From JAZGGS01 sp963764825 (GTDB taxonomy: Bacteria; Bacteroidota; Ignavibacteria; Ignavibacteriales; Ignavibacteriaceae), in the NCBI GenBank assembly GCA_963764825.1, contig CAVXUA010000012.1, positions 1 to 64,000 on the forward strand: 64,000 nucleotides of DNA, in the 5' to 3' direction. Positions 21,855 through 32,918 of this stretch are shown here, piece after piece. Each line of letters opens with the position of its first letter. Position 1 is the stretch's first letter. A program made the position numbers and the translations under genes. The notes below the pieces were generated by a model. The model made no database searches and was not told the DNA's origin. It saw only the letters and a program-made list of their open reading frames with translations.

Positions 21855-23827
21855 TTATTGCGGTGCATCTTCAGTATACTTTTGCGCTATCTGTTCTTTC
21901 TCTTCAATATTTTCAATCCCGGAAATTCTTTCTGCTAAAGATTTTCCATCAAGTTTATGATATGCAAGCACTTCCCACGGTGTTCCGCATTCGGGATATT
22001 CTTTTAATCCAAAATTTGTAAATGATCTTCCTTCAAGAAGATTCAATTCGTTCATAACATTCAATAATCTATCTCCCAATCCGCCAACTGCAGAGTGATC
22101 TTCTAAAATAAATATTTTTTTCTGATCTGAAACTACTTTCTTCAGCCAATCATAATCAATTTTATTTAACCAGGGCATATTTATTACTTTCAAACCAAAG
22201 CCAATCTTTTTTAAATAATCTGCAGCTAACAAAGCTTCGTGAAGCATTACAGGACCGTAACCAAAAAGTACAGCATCGTTTCCTTCTGTTAATTCTGCAC
22301 CAACTCCTAATTTAAATTTATAATCTTTGGGCAGTTCAATTTTTTCTGGGGAAGGACCAATTACCAATCTTAAAACACAATTTTCTTTTGCTTCATTCAC
22401 ACAATATTCTGTTGCCCATTTTGTTTCTTCTGCATTGCACGGCTGGATGATTGTAACATTTGGCAGCGCACCAAAAAGAGAAATATCTCTCACACTTTGA
22501 TGAGATTTTCCCGGTCCTGCAGGAATGATACCTGCAAATTGGCATGTGTAAACAACTTTAGTTTGTTCCCCGGCATTGTTGTAAATCTGCTCGTTAGCTC
22601 TTGCTGCAAGAAAGCTTGAAAACGTGCTGACAACAGGAATTAAACCCATTTTTGCTAATCCGCCAGCCATCGAAACCATATCCTGCTCAGCAATTCCGTT
22701 TTCAATAAATCTATCAGGATACATTTTTTCAAATTTTCTTATCTTACAATCAGCGGAAAGATCACCATCAAGTACAACCAGTTTATCATTTGTTTTAGCA
22801 ATTTCACAGAGTGCATCACCGTAAGCTTCTGTAACAAATTCCATCTTAGCTTTTGAGGAAGCTTTTCCTTCAGGTTTATTAATCGGAATTTCAATTTTAT
22901 CAATCTTAAGTTCTTCAGCTAAGTCTATTAATCTTTTCCGTCAGCTCACTCAATCCTTTTGAATAACTTTCATCATCAGGTGCACCGCTGTGCCATTTGT
23001 AAAGAGTTTTTCCTTCAAAAGTTTCTGTTTCAGGTTTCTCCATAAACGAAACACCTTTACCTTTTACAGTATCAGCTACTATCATTTTAGGCTTATCAGT
23101 TATTTTTTTCAAATCAGAAAAAGTTTTTTTAAGCTCATTATAATCGTGTCCATCAATTCTTACAACGTGCCAACCGAATGCAGAAACTTTAGCAACAACA
23201 TCTTCAATATTATTTACATCGCTTACAAGCATATCGGTTTGATATTTATTATGATCCATTATTGCAGTATGATTATCCAATTTTCTGATGAGCCGCAGCT
23301 TGCAGCGATTCATAAATTTGTCCTTCCTGGAATTCACCATCGCCGGTTAAAACATAAACGTGCCCTTTATTCTTTTGATAAGTTTTTGCCCATGCCATTC
23401 CCTTCCCTTTTGAAATTCCCATTCCGAGTGAACCTGTGCTTGCTTCAATTCCGGGAATGCGGGTTTCGGGATGACCATCTAAACCATGTAATCTTCTTAG
23501 CATTAAAAGTTTTTCTTCAGTTGTAATTCCCAGCGCATAAAAAAGTGAATACAAACCGGGAACATCGTGCCCTTTTGAAGAAAAGTATATATCGCGATCA
23601 GGAGAATCGAGTCCTACATCAAAAATGTTCAATTCATTTAAATAAAGGTAAGTTGTAATATCCATCGCACTTAAAGAAGAACCAAGATGACCTGAACCTG
23701 CTTTTTTAACAGCTACAAGTGTGTTGTATCTGCACATATCTGCAAAAAGCTGCATTTTTGTAGCCCAATCGCCTTTTAATGATTTTACTTTATCAAATTC
23801 AGATTTATTAATAACCTCAAAACTCAT
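21855..23827 (-). CDS. tkt: Transketolase, full length (two frameshifts)
   Basis: Thiamine-diphosphate enzyme of the pentose phosphate pathway. Three pieces (23827-23273, 23340-22915, 22844-21855) join into about 656 residues if one base is removed from each of two T4 runs (23281-23284 and 22934-22937). The linker then reads LTERLIDLAEELKIDKIEI, so it is one fused gene and not a split N/C transketolase pair. Motifs: SGHLGSSLSAMD, the ThDP-binding GDGEFQEGQIYE, ENGIAEQDMVSMAGGLA with the catalytic Glu, and SHQSVRDISLFG. Encoded alone and convergent with its downstream neighbour. Confidence 0.9.
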
Positions 23828-24088
23828 TAATTTCTCCGTTGGTAAAAGGAAAATAATTCGATTAATCTGGATTACAAAAATAGAAGTTCTATTGCAAAAT
23901 AAATAATCAATAGACTTTAATGCTTCCTTTTATCTTTCCACAAAAGCCACCAACTCTCGTGGTATATTTTTCTACTCGTTTATTTAAACTTTTTTCAAAT
24001 AAGCAATTATTGATAAATAATAATTGAGTTCTTCTCTATAACTGATTAAGTTTAAACACGCATTTCCTTATCTGTTCAGGAAGCAGTT

Positions 24089-25325
24089 ATGAAAAGGTTT
24101 TTACTTTATATAATCCTACTTTCTTTATTCTATACTCTAAATTCCTTTGCCCAAACATATGGTTGGTATGTTATTGATCCTCCATCAATACCTGGAATAG
24201 TTGATTTTTCCGATCTTTATTTTACAGATGATAATACAGGATGGTTAACTACCAGCACATACGACAGCATTTACAGAACTGATGACGGAGCAATCACTTT
24301 CTCTACGTCAATCAACTCCATTAGGATATACCAGTGCTATCCATATGCTGGATGCAGATAATGGTTACTCAGGCGGAGCGGGAGGATGGATATATAATAC
24401 AACATGATGGTGGACTTAACTGGAATATTATAGCTTCAATGGGCACACTTCTTGATATTTCCTTTCCTCCTGGCACAAAACCCGCCAATCCTATTGGATA
24501 TGCCTGTGGAGATAATGGACAGGTATGGGAAATTACTTCTACTCTCACCAATTTAAACAGTCGGATTGTCATCAACCCTCAGGGGAATTAGTGCACCCTC
24601 TGTTAATAATGTATGGGTATGTGGCGGTAACCGTATATATTATTATAACGGCATTGATCTTTATATCTCAAATAGCGCCACCAGGAACCTTTAATGACAT
24701 ACACTTCATAAATAACCAGGAAGGCTGGGTTGTTGGAGATGGAGGAGTAATTGGCCATACTACAGACGGAGGAGCAGGCTGGGCTACTCAGACAAATCCT
24801 GATACTCAGAACAGAACTCTTATTGGAGTATTTTTCCTGGATTCAAATAATGGATGGGCTGTTGGAGCTGATGGTAGTGATTCTCCAGACAATGGACGGA
24901 GGAACTACCTGGGCTATTGAAGGAGCAGGACTAACAACTGAATCCCTCAGAGGAGTTCATTTCACCATTCCACAACAAACGGTTATGTAGTAGGAAATGG
25001 AAAAACCCTCATCAAGTATGGAGAAATAACTTCACGTAGAAAATGAAGAATAATTGCCAACAGAGATTTTCACTTTCGCAGAATTATCCAAATCCATTTA
25101 ATCCAGTATACAAAAATTAAATATACAATTCCACAAAAGGGTTTGTAGAATTAAAAGTATGTGATGTATTAGGAAATGAAATAGTAACATTAGTTAATGA
25201 AGAAAAACCTGCAGGTAATTATGAAGTTGAGTTTGATGCAAGCGGCTTACCAAGTGGAGTATTATTTTTATCAATTGCAAGCAGATTCTTTTGTTGAAAC
25301 TAAGAAAATGATTTTGATGAAATAA
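24089..25325 (+). CDS. YCF48/BNR-like secreted protein with T9SS sorting domain (several frameshifts)
   Basis: Signal peptide (LLYIILLSLFYTLNSFAQ) then repeats of the YCF48-type beta propeller (DDNTGWLTTSTYDSIYRTDDG; QEGWVVGDGGVIGHTTDGG; DSNNGWAVGADG). The C-terminus, reconstructed from 25080 on, is a degraded T9SS sorting domain: SLSQNYPNPFNP, VLGNEIVTLVNEEKPAGNYEVEFD, ending TKKMILMK at 25325. At least five frame changes (near 24330, 24570, 24890, 25000-25130 and 25250), the most damaged gene of the cluster. It is expected at the cell surface or outside. Confidence 0.72.
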
Positions 25326-25362
25326 CAATTAGTTTTTCAAAAATTACAAGAAAGGGATAAAA

Positions 25363-26880
25363 ATGAATATATATAAAATTCTTACACTCTCTTTAGTAAT
25401 ATTTTGTCTGAGTGTTAATCTAGCACAAATCACAGAACTCAAGCTAATTCCCAATGACCCACAGAATGTTGTTTCGTTTGGTTTTTCAGTTGCCGTCGAT
25501 AAGAACATATTAGTTGTAGGTGGACCCGAATCAGATATTCAAGGTGTGAATTCAGGAGCTGCAGTTGTGTTTGAGAAAGTTAATGGAAACTGGATAGAAG
25601 ATACCCTTTTAGTGGCAACTGATGGTACTACTGCTGCTCATTTTGGATGGGCGGTAGGTGTAAAAGATAATTATATTTTTATTGGAGCAGATCAGGATCC
25701 CGAAAATGGAACTTGGGCTGGAGCTGTGTACATATTTAAACACGATACATTAACAGGAATGTGGCATCAGCATCAGAAAATTTTTCCTGGTGATATTCAA
25801 GCATGGTATAAATTCGGTAGTTCAATATCAGTCAGCGGAGATAAAATTTTAATTGGTGCAAGAGACGCGAATGGGAATGTTGGTGCTGCATATGTGTTTC
25901 GGCTGGAAGATACTTTATGGGTTGAGGAGCAAAAATTAACACCATCAGGTTATGTTGGTGCTGAACCATATATTGGAAATTCTGTATCCATCGATGGAAA
26001 CTATGCAATTGTAGGTGCACATAACGATGATAGTGGCGGCAATAGAAGTGGTGCAGCTTTTATTTTTTATTATAATGGTAACCAATGGATCCAGCAGGCT
26101 AAAATCTTATCCAGTGATATAAGTTCCGGTGATAATTTTGGTTTTTCTGTTTCTCTCTCTGGCGATTATGCAATTGTTGGAGCGGTTAGTTCATTTCACC
26201 AAACATATATGAGTGGTGCTGCCTATGTGTTCCAGCGACAAGACACTTTATGGTTTGAAGAAGCTAAATTAGTTGATAGTAGTGCAGTTACAACTGTTGC
26301 ATTTGGTTTCAGTGTTTCTTTGTTAAATAATTATGCTCTTATAGGAGTTCGTCACGATAATCAAAATGGAAATGGTGCTGGAGCCGCATATATTTATAAA
26401 AGAATTAATTCTAACTGGACTAAGTTGTCTAAAATTCTTGCAAGCGATGGAGGTGAAAGTGATCAGTTTAGCTACCAGGTAGATTTAGATGATGATATAT
26501 TTGCCGTTGGTGCTCCGATTCAGTATGCAGGAGGATTTTATTGCGGAGCAGTTTATTTATACTCGGATTTTACAACAGGAGTATTCGAGTCTAAAGTACC
26601 CGTTTCTCTTAATGAATATCATTTGTATCAAAGCTATCCCAATCCATTTAATCCTTCAACAAAAATCAGTTTTACCATTCCACAAACTGTTTATGTTTCG
26701 CTAAAAGTTTATGATGTTTTAGGAAACGAAGTTGCAACTCTGGTTTATGAAGAAAAACGAGCCGGAGAATATGAAGTAGAATTTTCAATTAACAATTTAC
26801 AATTAACAAGTGGAATTTATTTCTATCAATTAAAAGCTAGTTCGTTCGTTCAAACTAAAAAGATGGTTTTAATGAAATAG
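25363..26880 (+). CDS. FG-GAP-like beta-propeller secreted protein with T9SS sorting domain
   Basis: 505 residues, intact. Signal peptide (ILTLSLVIFCLSVNLAQ), then about seven copies of a blade unit with the pattern FGxSVxxxxxxxxxGA and GAAYVF (for example FGFSVAVDKNILVVGG, GAAYVFRLEDTLW, GAAFIFYYNG), as in FG-GAP/integrin-like propellers. The last 80 residues form the T9SS sorting domain (YPNPFNPSTKISFTIPQT, VYDVLGNEVATLVYEE). The coding DNA of that domain shares an identical 129-base stretch with the next gene. Function beyond secretion is not predictable. Confidence 0.85.
   Translation: MNIYKILTLSLVIFCLSVNLAQITELKLIPNDPQNVVSFGFSVAVDKNILVVGGPESDIQGVNSGAAVVFEKVNGNWIEDTLLVATDGTTAAHFGWAVGVKDNYIFIGADQDPENGTWAGAVYIFKHDTLTGMWHQHQKIFPGDIQAWYKFGSSISVSGDKILIGARDANGNVGAAYVFRLEDTLWVEEQKLTPSGYVGAEPYIGNSVSIDGNYAIVGAHNDDSGGNRSGAAFIFYYNGNQWIQQAKILSSDISSGDNFGFSVSLSGDYAIVGAVSSFHQTYMSGAAYVFQRQDTLWFEEAKLVDSSAVTTVAFGFSVSLLNNYALIGVRHDNQNGNGAGAAYIYKRINSNWTKLSKILASDGGESDQFSYQVDLDDDIFAVGAPIQYAGGFYCGAVYLYSDFTTGVFESKVPVSLNEYHLYQSYPNPFNPSTKISFTIPQTVYVSLKVYDVLGNEVATLVYEEKRAGEYEVEFSINNLQLTSGIYFYQLKASSFVQTKKMVLMK
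26710..26838 (+). repeat. 129-base direct repeat, copy 1 (sorting-domain coding)
   Basis: Identical base for base to 28426-28554. It encodes YDVLGNEVATLVYEEKRAG and onward to YFYQLKA in both genes. Flanking codons differ. Confidence 0.9.
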
Positions 26881-26903
26881 TATTTATAATAATTGGAGTA
26901 GTT

Positions 26904-28596
26904 ATGTTAAATCGAAATTTATGGAAGTTAATACTTCCTTCTTTGTTAATGTTGTGGATCTCCCTCACATTAAAAGCTCAAAGCTCATACCTGGATTGGA
27001 TTATCCAAGGCGGGAGTCGTTCCAATGATATTGCACAAGATGTTTATGTAGATAATTTTGGGTTCATTTATTTCGTTTGTGAAATAACAGATACAACTAT
27101 CTTCCACGACACCACATTGGTAGTTAACTTTTCTGATGTATGCCTTACAAAACTGAATCCTGCTGGTGAAATAGTATGGATCAGATTAATGGGAGGTACG
27201 GGACTTGATAGAGGATTAGATATAATAACTGATGATAATGATGATATTATTGTTACTGGATTTTTTAGTGGAACAGCAACATTTGGCACTACCACCCTTG
27301 TAAGTTCAGGATTTACTGATGTTTTTGTAGCAAAGTATAACCCTAATGGGATTTTCCAATGGGTAGTGCACGGTGCTGGCTCTATGCGCGATAAAGGACT
27401 GTGTATTGCCATAGATGATTTAAATAATATTTATGTCGGTGGGTCTTTTGAAAGCACTCTACAGATTGGTTCATATAATCTTCAAGCAAGTTCAATATGC
27501 TACAATGTTTTATACCAAAATTTCTCCTAATGGTAACGTGCTTTGGGCAGAACAAGCATTTATGGAAGATTTTGGTGAGTCCTTTGCAGAGAGTATGTGC
27601 TTTGATGGATTTGATATAGTTTTTACAGGCACTTTTGATAATACTATGATTTTTGATGGTGATACATTGTATGGCTATGATGGTAGTAACGATGTTTACA
27701 TTGCAAAAATAGATGTAACCGGAAGTAAAGTTTGGATTAAACAAGCCGGTGGTGATTATGATGATGGCGGCAATGCATAATTTGTGATGATTTTGGTAAT
27801 ATTTATCTTGCAGGTTATTTTGCACATACCGCCAACTTTGGAACCTTTCAATTTACCTCAACGGATAATAACGCAGATGTTTTTATAGCTGGTTTAGATG
27901 GTAATGGAAATTTTACATGGGCGGACCATGGCAGTGGTACGGGTTATGACAATCCAAATTCAATATCATATAATACAACAAATGGATTGAGCGTATGCGG
28001 AGTTTCTACCGAAGGTTTTGAAATTGGAGGATTTCATTTGTTGGTAATGCAACAGATGATATATTTATAGCGAATTATTTCACAACAGGAATATTTAAAA
28101 ATGTATTATATACAGGTGGTCTTGGAGAAGAGCGTGCTTATAGATATTTATTTAGATGATAATAACACTGGATATGTTGTAGGATCGTTCTCAGGTTCAA
28201 TGCAAATGGATGATACATTAATAGTTATACCACCTGGATCTCTAGCGGATTTGTATATTGCCAAACTCAATATGAATAACATCAGCGATGTAGAAGAGAA
28301 CACAAATGAATTTTTATTAAATAAGTATGGACTGTTCCCAGAATTACCCTAATCCATTTAACCCAGCACTAATATAAAATTTACGATTTCGGAGTCTTCG
28401 GGAGGATTTGGTGAATTTAAAAGTCTATGATGTTTTAGGAAACGAAGTTGCAACTCTGGTTTATGAAGAAAAACGAGCCGGAGAATATGAAGTAGAATTT
28501 TCAATTAACAATTTACAATTAACAAGTGGAATTTATTTCTATCAATTAAAAGCTGGAAATTTTATTGAGACGAAGAAGATGGTGTTGATAAAGTAA
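26904..28596 (+). CDS. SBBP-repeat-like secreted protein with T9SS sorting domain (frameshifts)
   Basis: Signal peptide (LWISLTLKAQSS) and repeats with a strand pattern like DVYVDNFGFIYFVCEITDT, AGEIVWIRLMGG, DNDDIIVTGFFSGTATFG, FVAKYNPNGIFQWV, that is an SBBP/YVTN-like beta propeller. Pieces 26904-27530, 27433-27780, an unframed part to about 28100, 28101-28352 and 28408-28596 together give about 560 residues. Frame changes occur near 27505, 27780, 28035, 28340 and 28380. The C-terminal sorting domain ends in TKKMVLIK. Surface or extracellular location expected. Confidence 0.75.
28426..28554 (+). repeat. 129-base direct repeat, copy 2 (sorting-domain coding)
   Basis: Identical to 26710-26838. 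See the first copy; the identity covers synonymous positions, so it reflects a recent duplication or gene conversion. Confidence 0.9.
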
Positions 28597-28734
28597 GGAG
28601 TTAATCTAAATTAATAGTTAACAATTATAAACTAATAATTAGTAATATTTTTTAAAGAGCGGGGGAATTTTGTTGTTTGCCAAAATTGATAGCATATATT
28701 AGTTTATGGTATCAATTAACAGTGGGAGATTGCA

Positions 28735-30294
28735 ATGTGTAAATTATTTTGTCTTTTTCTCATAATATTTTTCTCTGGTTTTGGGTTGCTTTCTTATTCC
28801 CAATATCAAAATGTGCAAGTTGGAGATGCTCTAAATCCATTCGAACCTGAAGAACCCTCAATCATAATAAATCCCAACAATACAAATCATATATTAGTTG
28901 GAGCTAACAGTAATAACTATTATTACTCTACGGATGCAGGATTAAACTGGCGGCATGGTTTTCTCAATTCATCGTATGGTGTAATTGGGGATCCTTGTGT
29001 ACTTACAGATGATAATGGCAATTACTACTATTTCCACTTAGTTCCTGATATGAGTCGTGTGGTTTGCCAAAAAACCAGTTCTCTAGGTGGAACCTGGTCG
29101 AATGGTTCATATACTGGTGTAAATGGAACTAAAGAAAATGATAAAGAATGGGCGGCAATAAATCAGGCAGATGGCAGTCTATACGTTACATGGGCACAAT
29201 TCGATGAGCATGGCAGCAGCAACCCGCTGGATAGTTCCGAAATTCAATTATCTCGTTCTATAGATGGAGGATTAAGCTGGGAAACTCCCTTGAGAATAAG
29301 TGATAGAAAAGGAAATGCACAAGCTGGTAATTATAGTACACACGCTCCTATGCCTGCAGTTGGGCCAAACAACGAAGTATACGTTACGTGGATGGGTCCT
29401 GCAGGATTAATGTTTGATAAATCAACTGATGGAGGACAAACCTGGTTACCAAATGATATAAACATATTAGGATATCATATTAACTGGTTAGTTTTCAATG
29501 TTCCCGGTGTGCCGATAGTTCCTGGTTTTCCAATTATAAATTGTGATTTAAGTTCTGGTATGTATAATGGAAATATATACATATGCTGGACTGATCAACG
29601 AAGTGGTACAACTGATACTGATGTATGGTTAGTTAAATCAACTGATGGTGGCGAAACCTGGAGTCCTCCTATCCGAGTAAATAATGATCCAGCCGGAAGT
29701 CATCAATTTTTTGCCTGGATGACGATTGATCAAACAAATGGCTATTTATATTTTGTATTTTATGATCGGCGTAATTATTTAACACTTCAAACCGATGTAT
29801 ATATGGCTCTTTCAAAAGATGGCGGAGCTACATTTACAAATTTCAAAATTAGTGAAAATCCTTTTGTTGTAAGTGCAAATAATTATATAGGACATTATAT
29901 AGGTGTGAGTGCGCACAATAGTATTATCCGCCCTGTATGGACAAGAATCGATAATAATTTACCAAGTTTATGGACTGCTATAATTGATAGCGTACCGGCT
30001 GTTGGTGTGAATTCAAGTGAAAGCATACCTTCTAGATTCGTTTTAAATCAAAATTATCCAAATCCTTTTAATCCTTCAACAAAAATAAGTTTCACAATTC
30101 CACAAACTGGTTTTGCTTCACTTAAAGTTTATGATGTATTAGGAAATGAAGTTGCAACTCTTGTTAATGAAGAAAAACCTATCGGAGAGTATGAAGTTGA
30201 ATTCAATGCTAGTGGATTGACGAGTGGAATATATTTTTATCAATTAAGAGCAGGAAGTTTTTTGGAAACTAAAAGAATGGTTTTGATGAAGTGA
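28735..30294 (+). CDS. Sialidase-like (BNR repeat) secreted protein with T9SS sorting domain
   Basis: 519 residues, intact. Signal peptide (LFLIIFFSGFGLLSYSQ), then several Asp-box/BNR motifs (STDAGLNWRHG, SIDGGLSWETP, STDGGQTWLP, STDGGETWSPP, SKDGGATFTN) as in six-bladed sialidase-type propellers. I do not see a convincing sialidase active-site Arg triad, so enzymatic activity is not claimed. C-terminal T9SS domain: NQNYPNPFNPSTKISF, then LRAGSFLETKRMVLMK. No frameshift. Confidence 0.85.
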   Translation: MCKLFCLFLIIFFSGFGLLSYSQYQNVQVGDALNPFEPEEPSIIINPNNTNHILVGANSNNYYYSTDAGLNWRHGFLNSSYGVIGDPCVLTDDNGNYYYFHLVPDMSRVVCQKTSSLGGTWSNGSYTGVNGTKENDKEWAAINQADGSLYVTWAQFDEHGSSNPLDSSEIQLSRSIDGGLSWETPLRISDRKGNAQAGNYSTHAPMPAVGPNNEVYVTWMGPAGLMFDKSTDGGQTWLPNDINILGYHINWLVFNVPGVPIVPGFPIINCDLSSGMYNGNIYICWTDQRSGTTDTDVWLVKSTDGGETWSPPIRVNNDPAGSHQFFAWMTIDQTNGYLYFVFYDRRNYLTLQTDVYMALSKDGGATFTNFKISENPFVVSANNYIGHYIGVSAHNSIIRPVWTRIDNNLPSLWTAIIDSVPAVGVNSSESIPSRFVLNQNYPNPFNPSTKISFTIPQTGFASLKVYDVLGNEVATLVNEEKPIGEYEVEFNASGLTSGIYFYQLRAGSFLETKRMVLMK

Positions 30295-30714
30295 TTTATT
30301 CTATTCCGAATATGATTTTCAATGAGTAGGCTAGTTTAAGAATCTTTATTATTTAAAACAGAATCATAGAATTATCCTGCTTTATATGAATGGGATGACG
30401 AATAATTAAACACTGGGATTTAGTCTAGCACGGATATATCAAAATCTTACCAATGAAAATCAATCCCGCATTTCACTTCTTCATTGATACTCTATATAAC
30501 TTTCTGAATTTTTATAATTTTGTGATGAAATTTTCTTCTCAACATGTTATTTTAGTCAAATATATATCATCTTAATACACTAGAGCGAAAGAACTATATG
30601 AGGGAGACACGCCAGTGATTAGAAAATTAGCCGATTCTTAATAATATTGAATAACAAATGTTTTTTAGCTTAAACTAGTGAGAATTATTCCTAATAAATT
30701 ATAGGACGATTATC
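30295..30714. other. Intergenic region in the T9SS cargo cluster
   Basis: 420 bases with no acceptable reading frame. It must hold the promoter of the following 695-residue protein. I see no strong hairpin or recognisable regulatory site. Confidence 0.4.
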
Positions 30715-32802
30715 ATGAAAAAATTAATTTTTGTTTTATCAGTATTGATGATTTTATCCTCGACCTTTGCACAGTGGGTACGCACGAATGGGCCAGAGGG
30801 AGCTGCGATTAGTTCGCTTACAAATATTGATGGTATAATTTACGCAGGAACAAATGCAGACGGGCTGTTTGCTTCTACTGATGATGGAAATAATTGGATC
30901 CCATTACACAATGGAATTGAAACTTATGAAGTAACATCCATAATTAGCAATGCTGGATTTCTCTTTGCCAGCACCTCCGGTTATGGAGTATATCGTTCAT
31001 CAGATGGTGGACAAACCTGGTTAGCTCCTTCAAACGGAAATACGCTTGGCGTAACTTCTATGGTTATTGATGATACATATTTATTTGCAGCTACAATAGG
31101 CGATGGTGTACAATGCTCTTCAGATAACGGTGTAACGTGGGAAGAAAAACTATCCGGTTTTATTGGAATAGGCGCAATTTGTAAAAGTGGTGATAAGGTT
31201 ATAGCATCCACATCAAATTACACATTGTATACTACCGATCATGGAGAAACGTGGGCTTACATTACACAATTGGATGGAGCTGAAATCTTTTCATACTATT
31301 GCATTGGAGATACAATCTTTGCGGGTGGAAGAAATAAAATTTACAGATCCACCAACAATGGAAATTCTTTTACAACTATCAATATTAACTTCACTTTTAG
31401 TATTGTTAACATTTATGCAATTACGGCTAGTGGATCCACTGTGTTTGCAGCAACATCTTATGATGGGGTTTATAAATCAACAGATTTCGGATCAACATGG
31501 TTTTCTTCTAATGTAGGAATGGGCCCTAAAGATGCACGCGTTCTAGCAGTTACAAATTCATCAACTTTAATTGCAGGAACCAATTACGTGGGGATTTACA
31601 GATCAACAGATCTCGGTTTAAATTGGTATAAATCAATGTCTGGTTTTCCTGCGGGTTCTAGCATCCTTTCTTTTCTAATAAGCGGATCAAGTGTTTATGC
31701 AGGAACACGCGATGGAATTTACCTGACAGATAATAACGGAAATGAGTGGATAAAACTTACTGGTACGAACGATACAATTAACTATTGTACGGTTTGGGGA
31801 ATATGCGAAAAAGATAACAATATATTCGCTGGAACATTTCTTCAGTACAATTCTACTGTTTACAAATCTTCAGATAAAGGATTAACCTGGATACGAAGTG
31901 GAACAGGGCTTCCTCCTGATCTTACTTTTGTATTTGGCATGGCAACAAGTGGAAACAACATTTTGGCAGCAACCGATGAAGGAATCTTTTATTCATCCAA
32001 TAATGGTACAAATTGGTTTCCGTCAAATTCCCCAAATCAATATACCCCAGGCATAGCAACTGGCAGCGATCACTTTGTTTACGCTGCCGTTCCCGGTATT
32101 GGCATATATAAATCTGCAGATGATGGGATTAATTGGGTACCTTCTCTTCAAAGTCCTACAGTTGATTATGTAGAAGTTTCTGCAATCGATAATTTTGCAT
32201 TTGCAGGAGCTTTTTTTGGTGGCGCACGTTTTTCTTCAAATTATGGTGGAACTTGGGCTGTAAGTAGCGGTTTCCCAACAGATGCATCAGTTTTTGCACT
32301 TGCCGCAGTGGGAGAAGGACTTGTAGTTGCAGGTACAGATTTATCACCTTTATGGATTTATGCATCTTTTAACAATGGAGCTTCCTTTTCACCATTCAGT
32401 GAAGGGCTTTCAGAGGTTGCTTCCGTAGAGGTAATTGCTTCAAATGAAATTTTTATTTTTGCAGGAACAAATTACCAGGGAGTATGGAGACGATTACGAC
32501 CAGGCGTAGTAAATATTGATGATGAATTGAATGCACCTCATAGTTTTTACCTTTCGCAGAATTACCCAAATCCGTTCAATCCAACAACAAAAATAAGTTT
32601 CACAATTCCACGAACTGGTTTTGTCACCCTTAAAGTTTATGATGTTTTAGGAAACGAAGTTGCAACATTAGTTAGCGAAGAAAAACCTTCTGGGGAATAT
32701 GAAGTTGAATTTAGCGGAAACGGCTTAACAAGTGGAATTTATTTCTATCAAATAAAATCTGAGAATTTTATTGAAACAAAAAAGATGATTTTGCTTAAAT
32801 AA
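30715..32802 (+). CDS. YCF48/BNR-type beta-propeller secreted protein with T9SS sorting domain
   Basis: 695 residues, intact. Signal peptide (LIFVLSVLMILSSTFAQ) followed by a long series of units of the form AGTxxxGVYRSxDxGxTW (for example STDDGNNWIPLH, SSDGGQTWLAPS, STDFGSTWFSS, STDLGLNWYKS, SSDKGLTWIRSG), about twelve in all, forming one or two propellers. C-terminal sorting domain LSQNYPNPFNPTTKISF to ETKKMILLK. Likely a surface-exposed binding or adhesion protein; ligand unknown. Confidence 0.85.
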   Translation: MKKLIFVLSVLMILSSTFAQWVRTNGPEGAAISSLTNIDGIIYAGTNADGLFASTDDGNNWIPLHNGIETYEVTSIISNAGFLFASTSGYGVYRSSDGGQTWLAPSNGNTLGVTSMVIDDTYLFAATIGDGVQCSSDNGVTWEEKLSGFIGIGAICKSGDKVIASTSNYTLYTTDHGETWAYITQLDGAEIFSYYCIGDTIFAGGRNKIYRSTNNGNSFTTININFTFSIVNIYAITASGSTVFAATSYDGVYKSTDFGSTWFSSNVGMGPKDARVLAVTNSSTLIAGTNYVGIYRSTDLGLNWYKSMSGFPAGSSILSFLISGSSVYAGTRDGIYLTDNNGNEWIKLTGTNDTINYCTVWGICEKDNNIFAGTFLQYNSTVYKSSDKGLTWIRSGTGLPPDLTFVFGMATSGNNILAATDEGIFYSSNNGTNWFPSNSPNQYTPGIATGSDHFVYAAVPGIGIYKSADDGINWVPSLQSPTVDYVEVSAIDNFAFAGAFFGGARFSSNYGGTWAVSSGFPTDASVFALAAVGEGLVVAGTDLSPLWIYASFNNGASFSPFSEGLSEVASVEVIASNEIFIFAGTNYQGVWRRLRPGVVNIDDELNAPHSFYLSQNYPNPFNPTTKISFTIPRTGFVTLKVYDVLGNEVATLVSEEKPSGEYEVEFSGNGLTSGIYFYQIKSENFIETKKMILLK

Positions 32803-32918
32803 AGTAACAAAATAATAGTTTATAAATAAGTGTTGATAAATTAATTGATTTTTAGCAACTTTAATCCGTGCTACCAGTTTGCATTTACAAAACATTACAA
32901 ATATCGTAGAGAAAAATT

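Noticed and set aside
21855..23827. Split transketolase encoded as separate N- and C-terminal subunits
   Set aside because: Removing one base at a homopolymer restores a continuous linker between the halves, so it is one gene.
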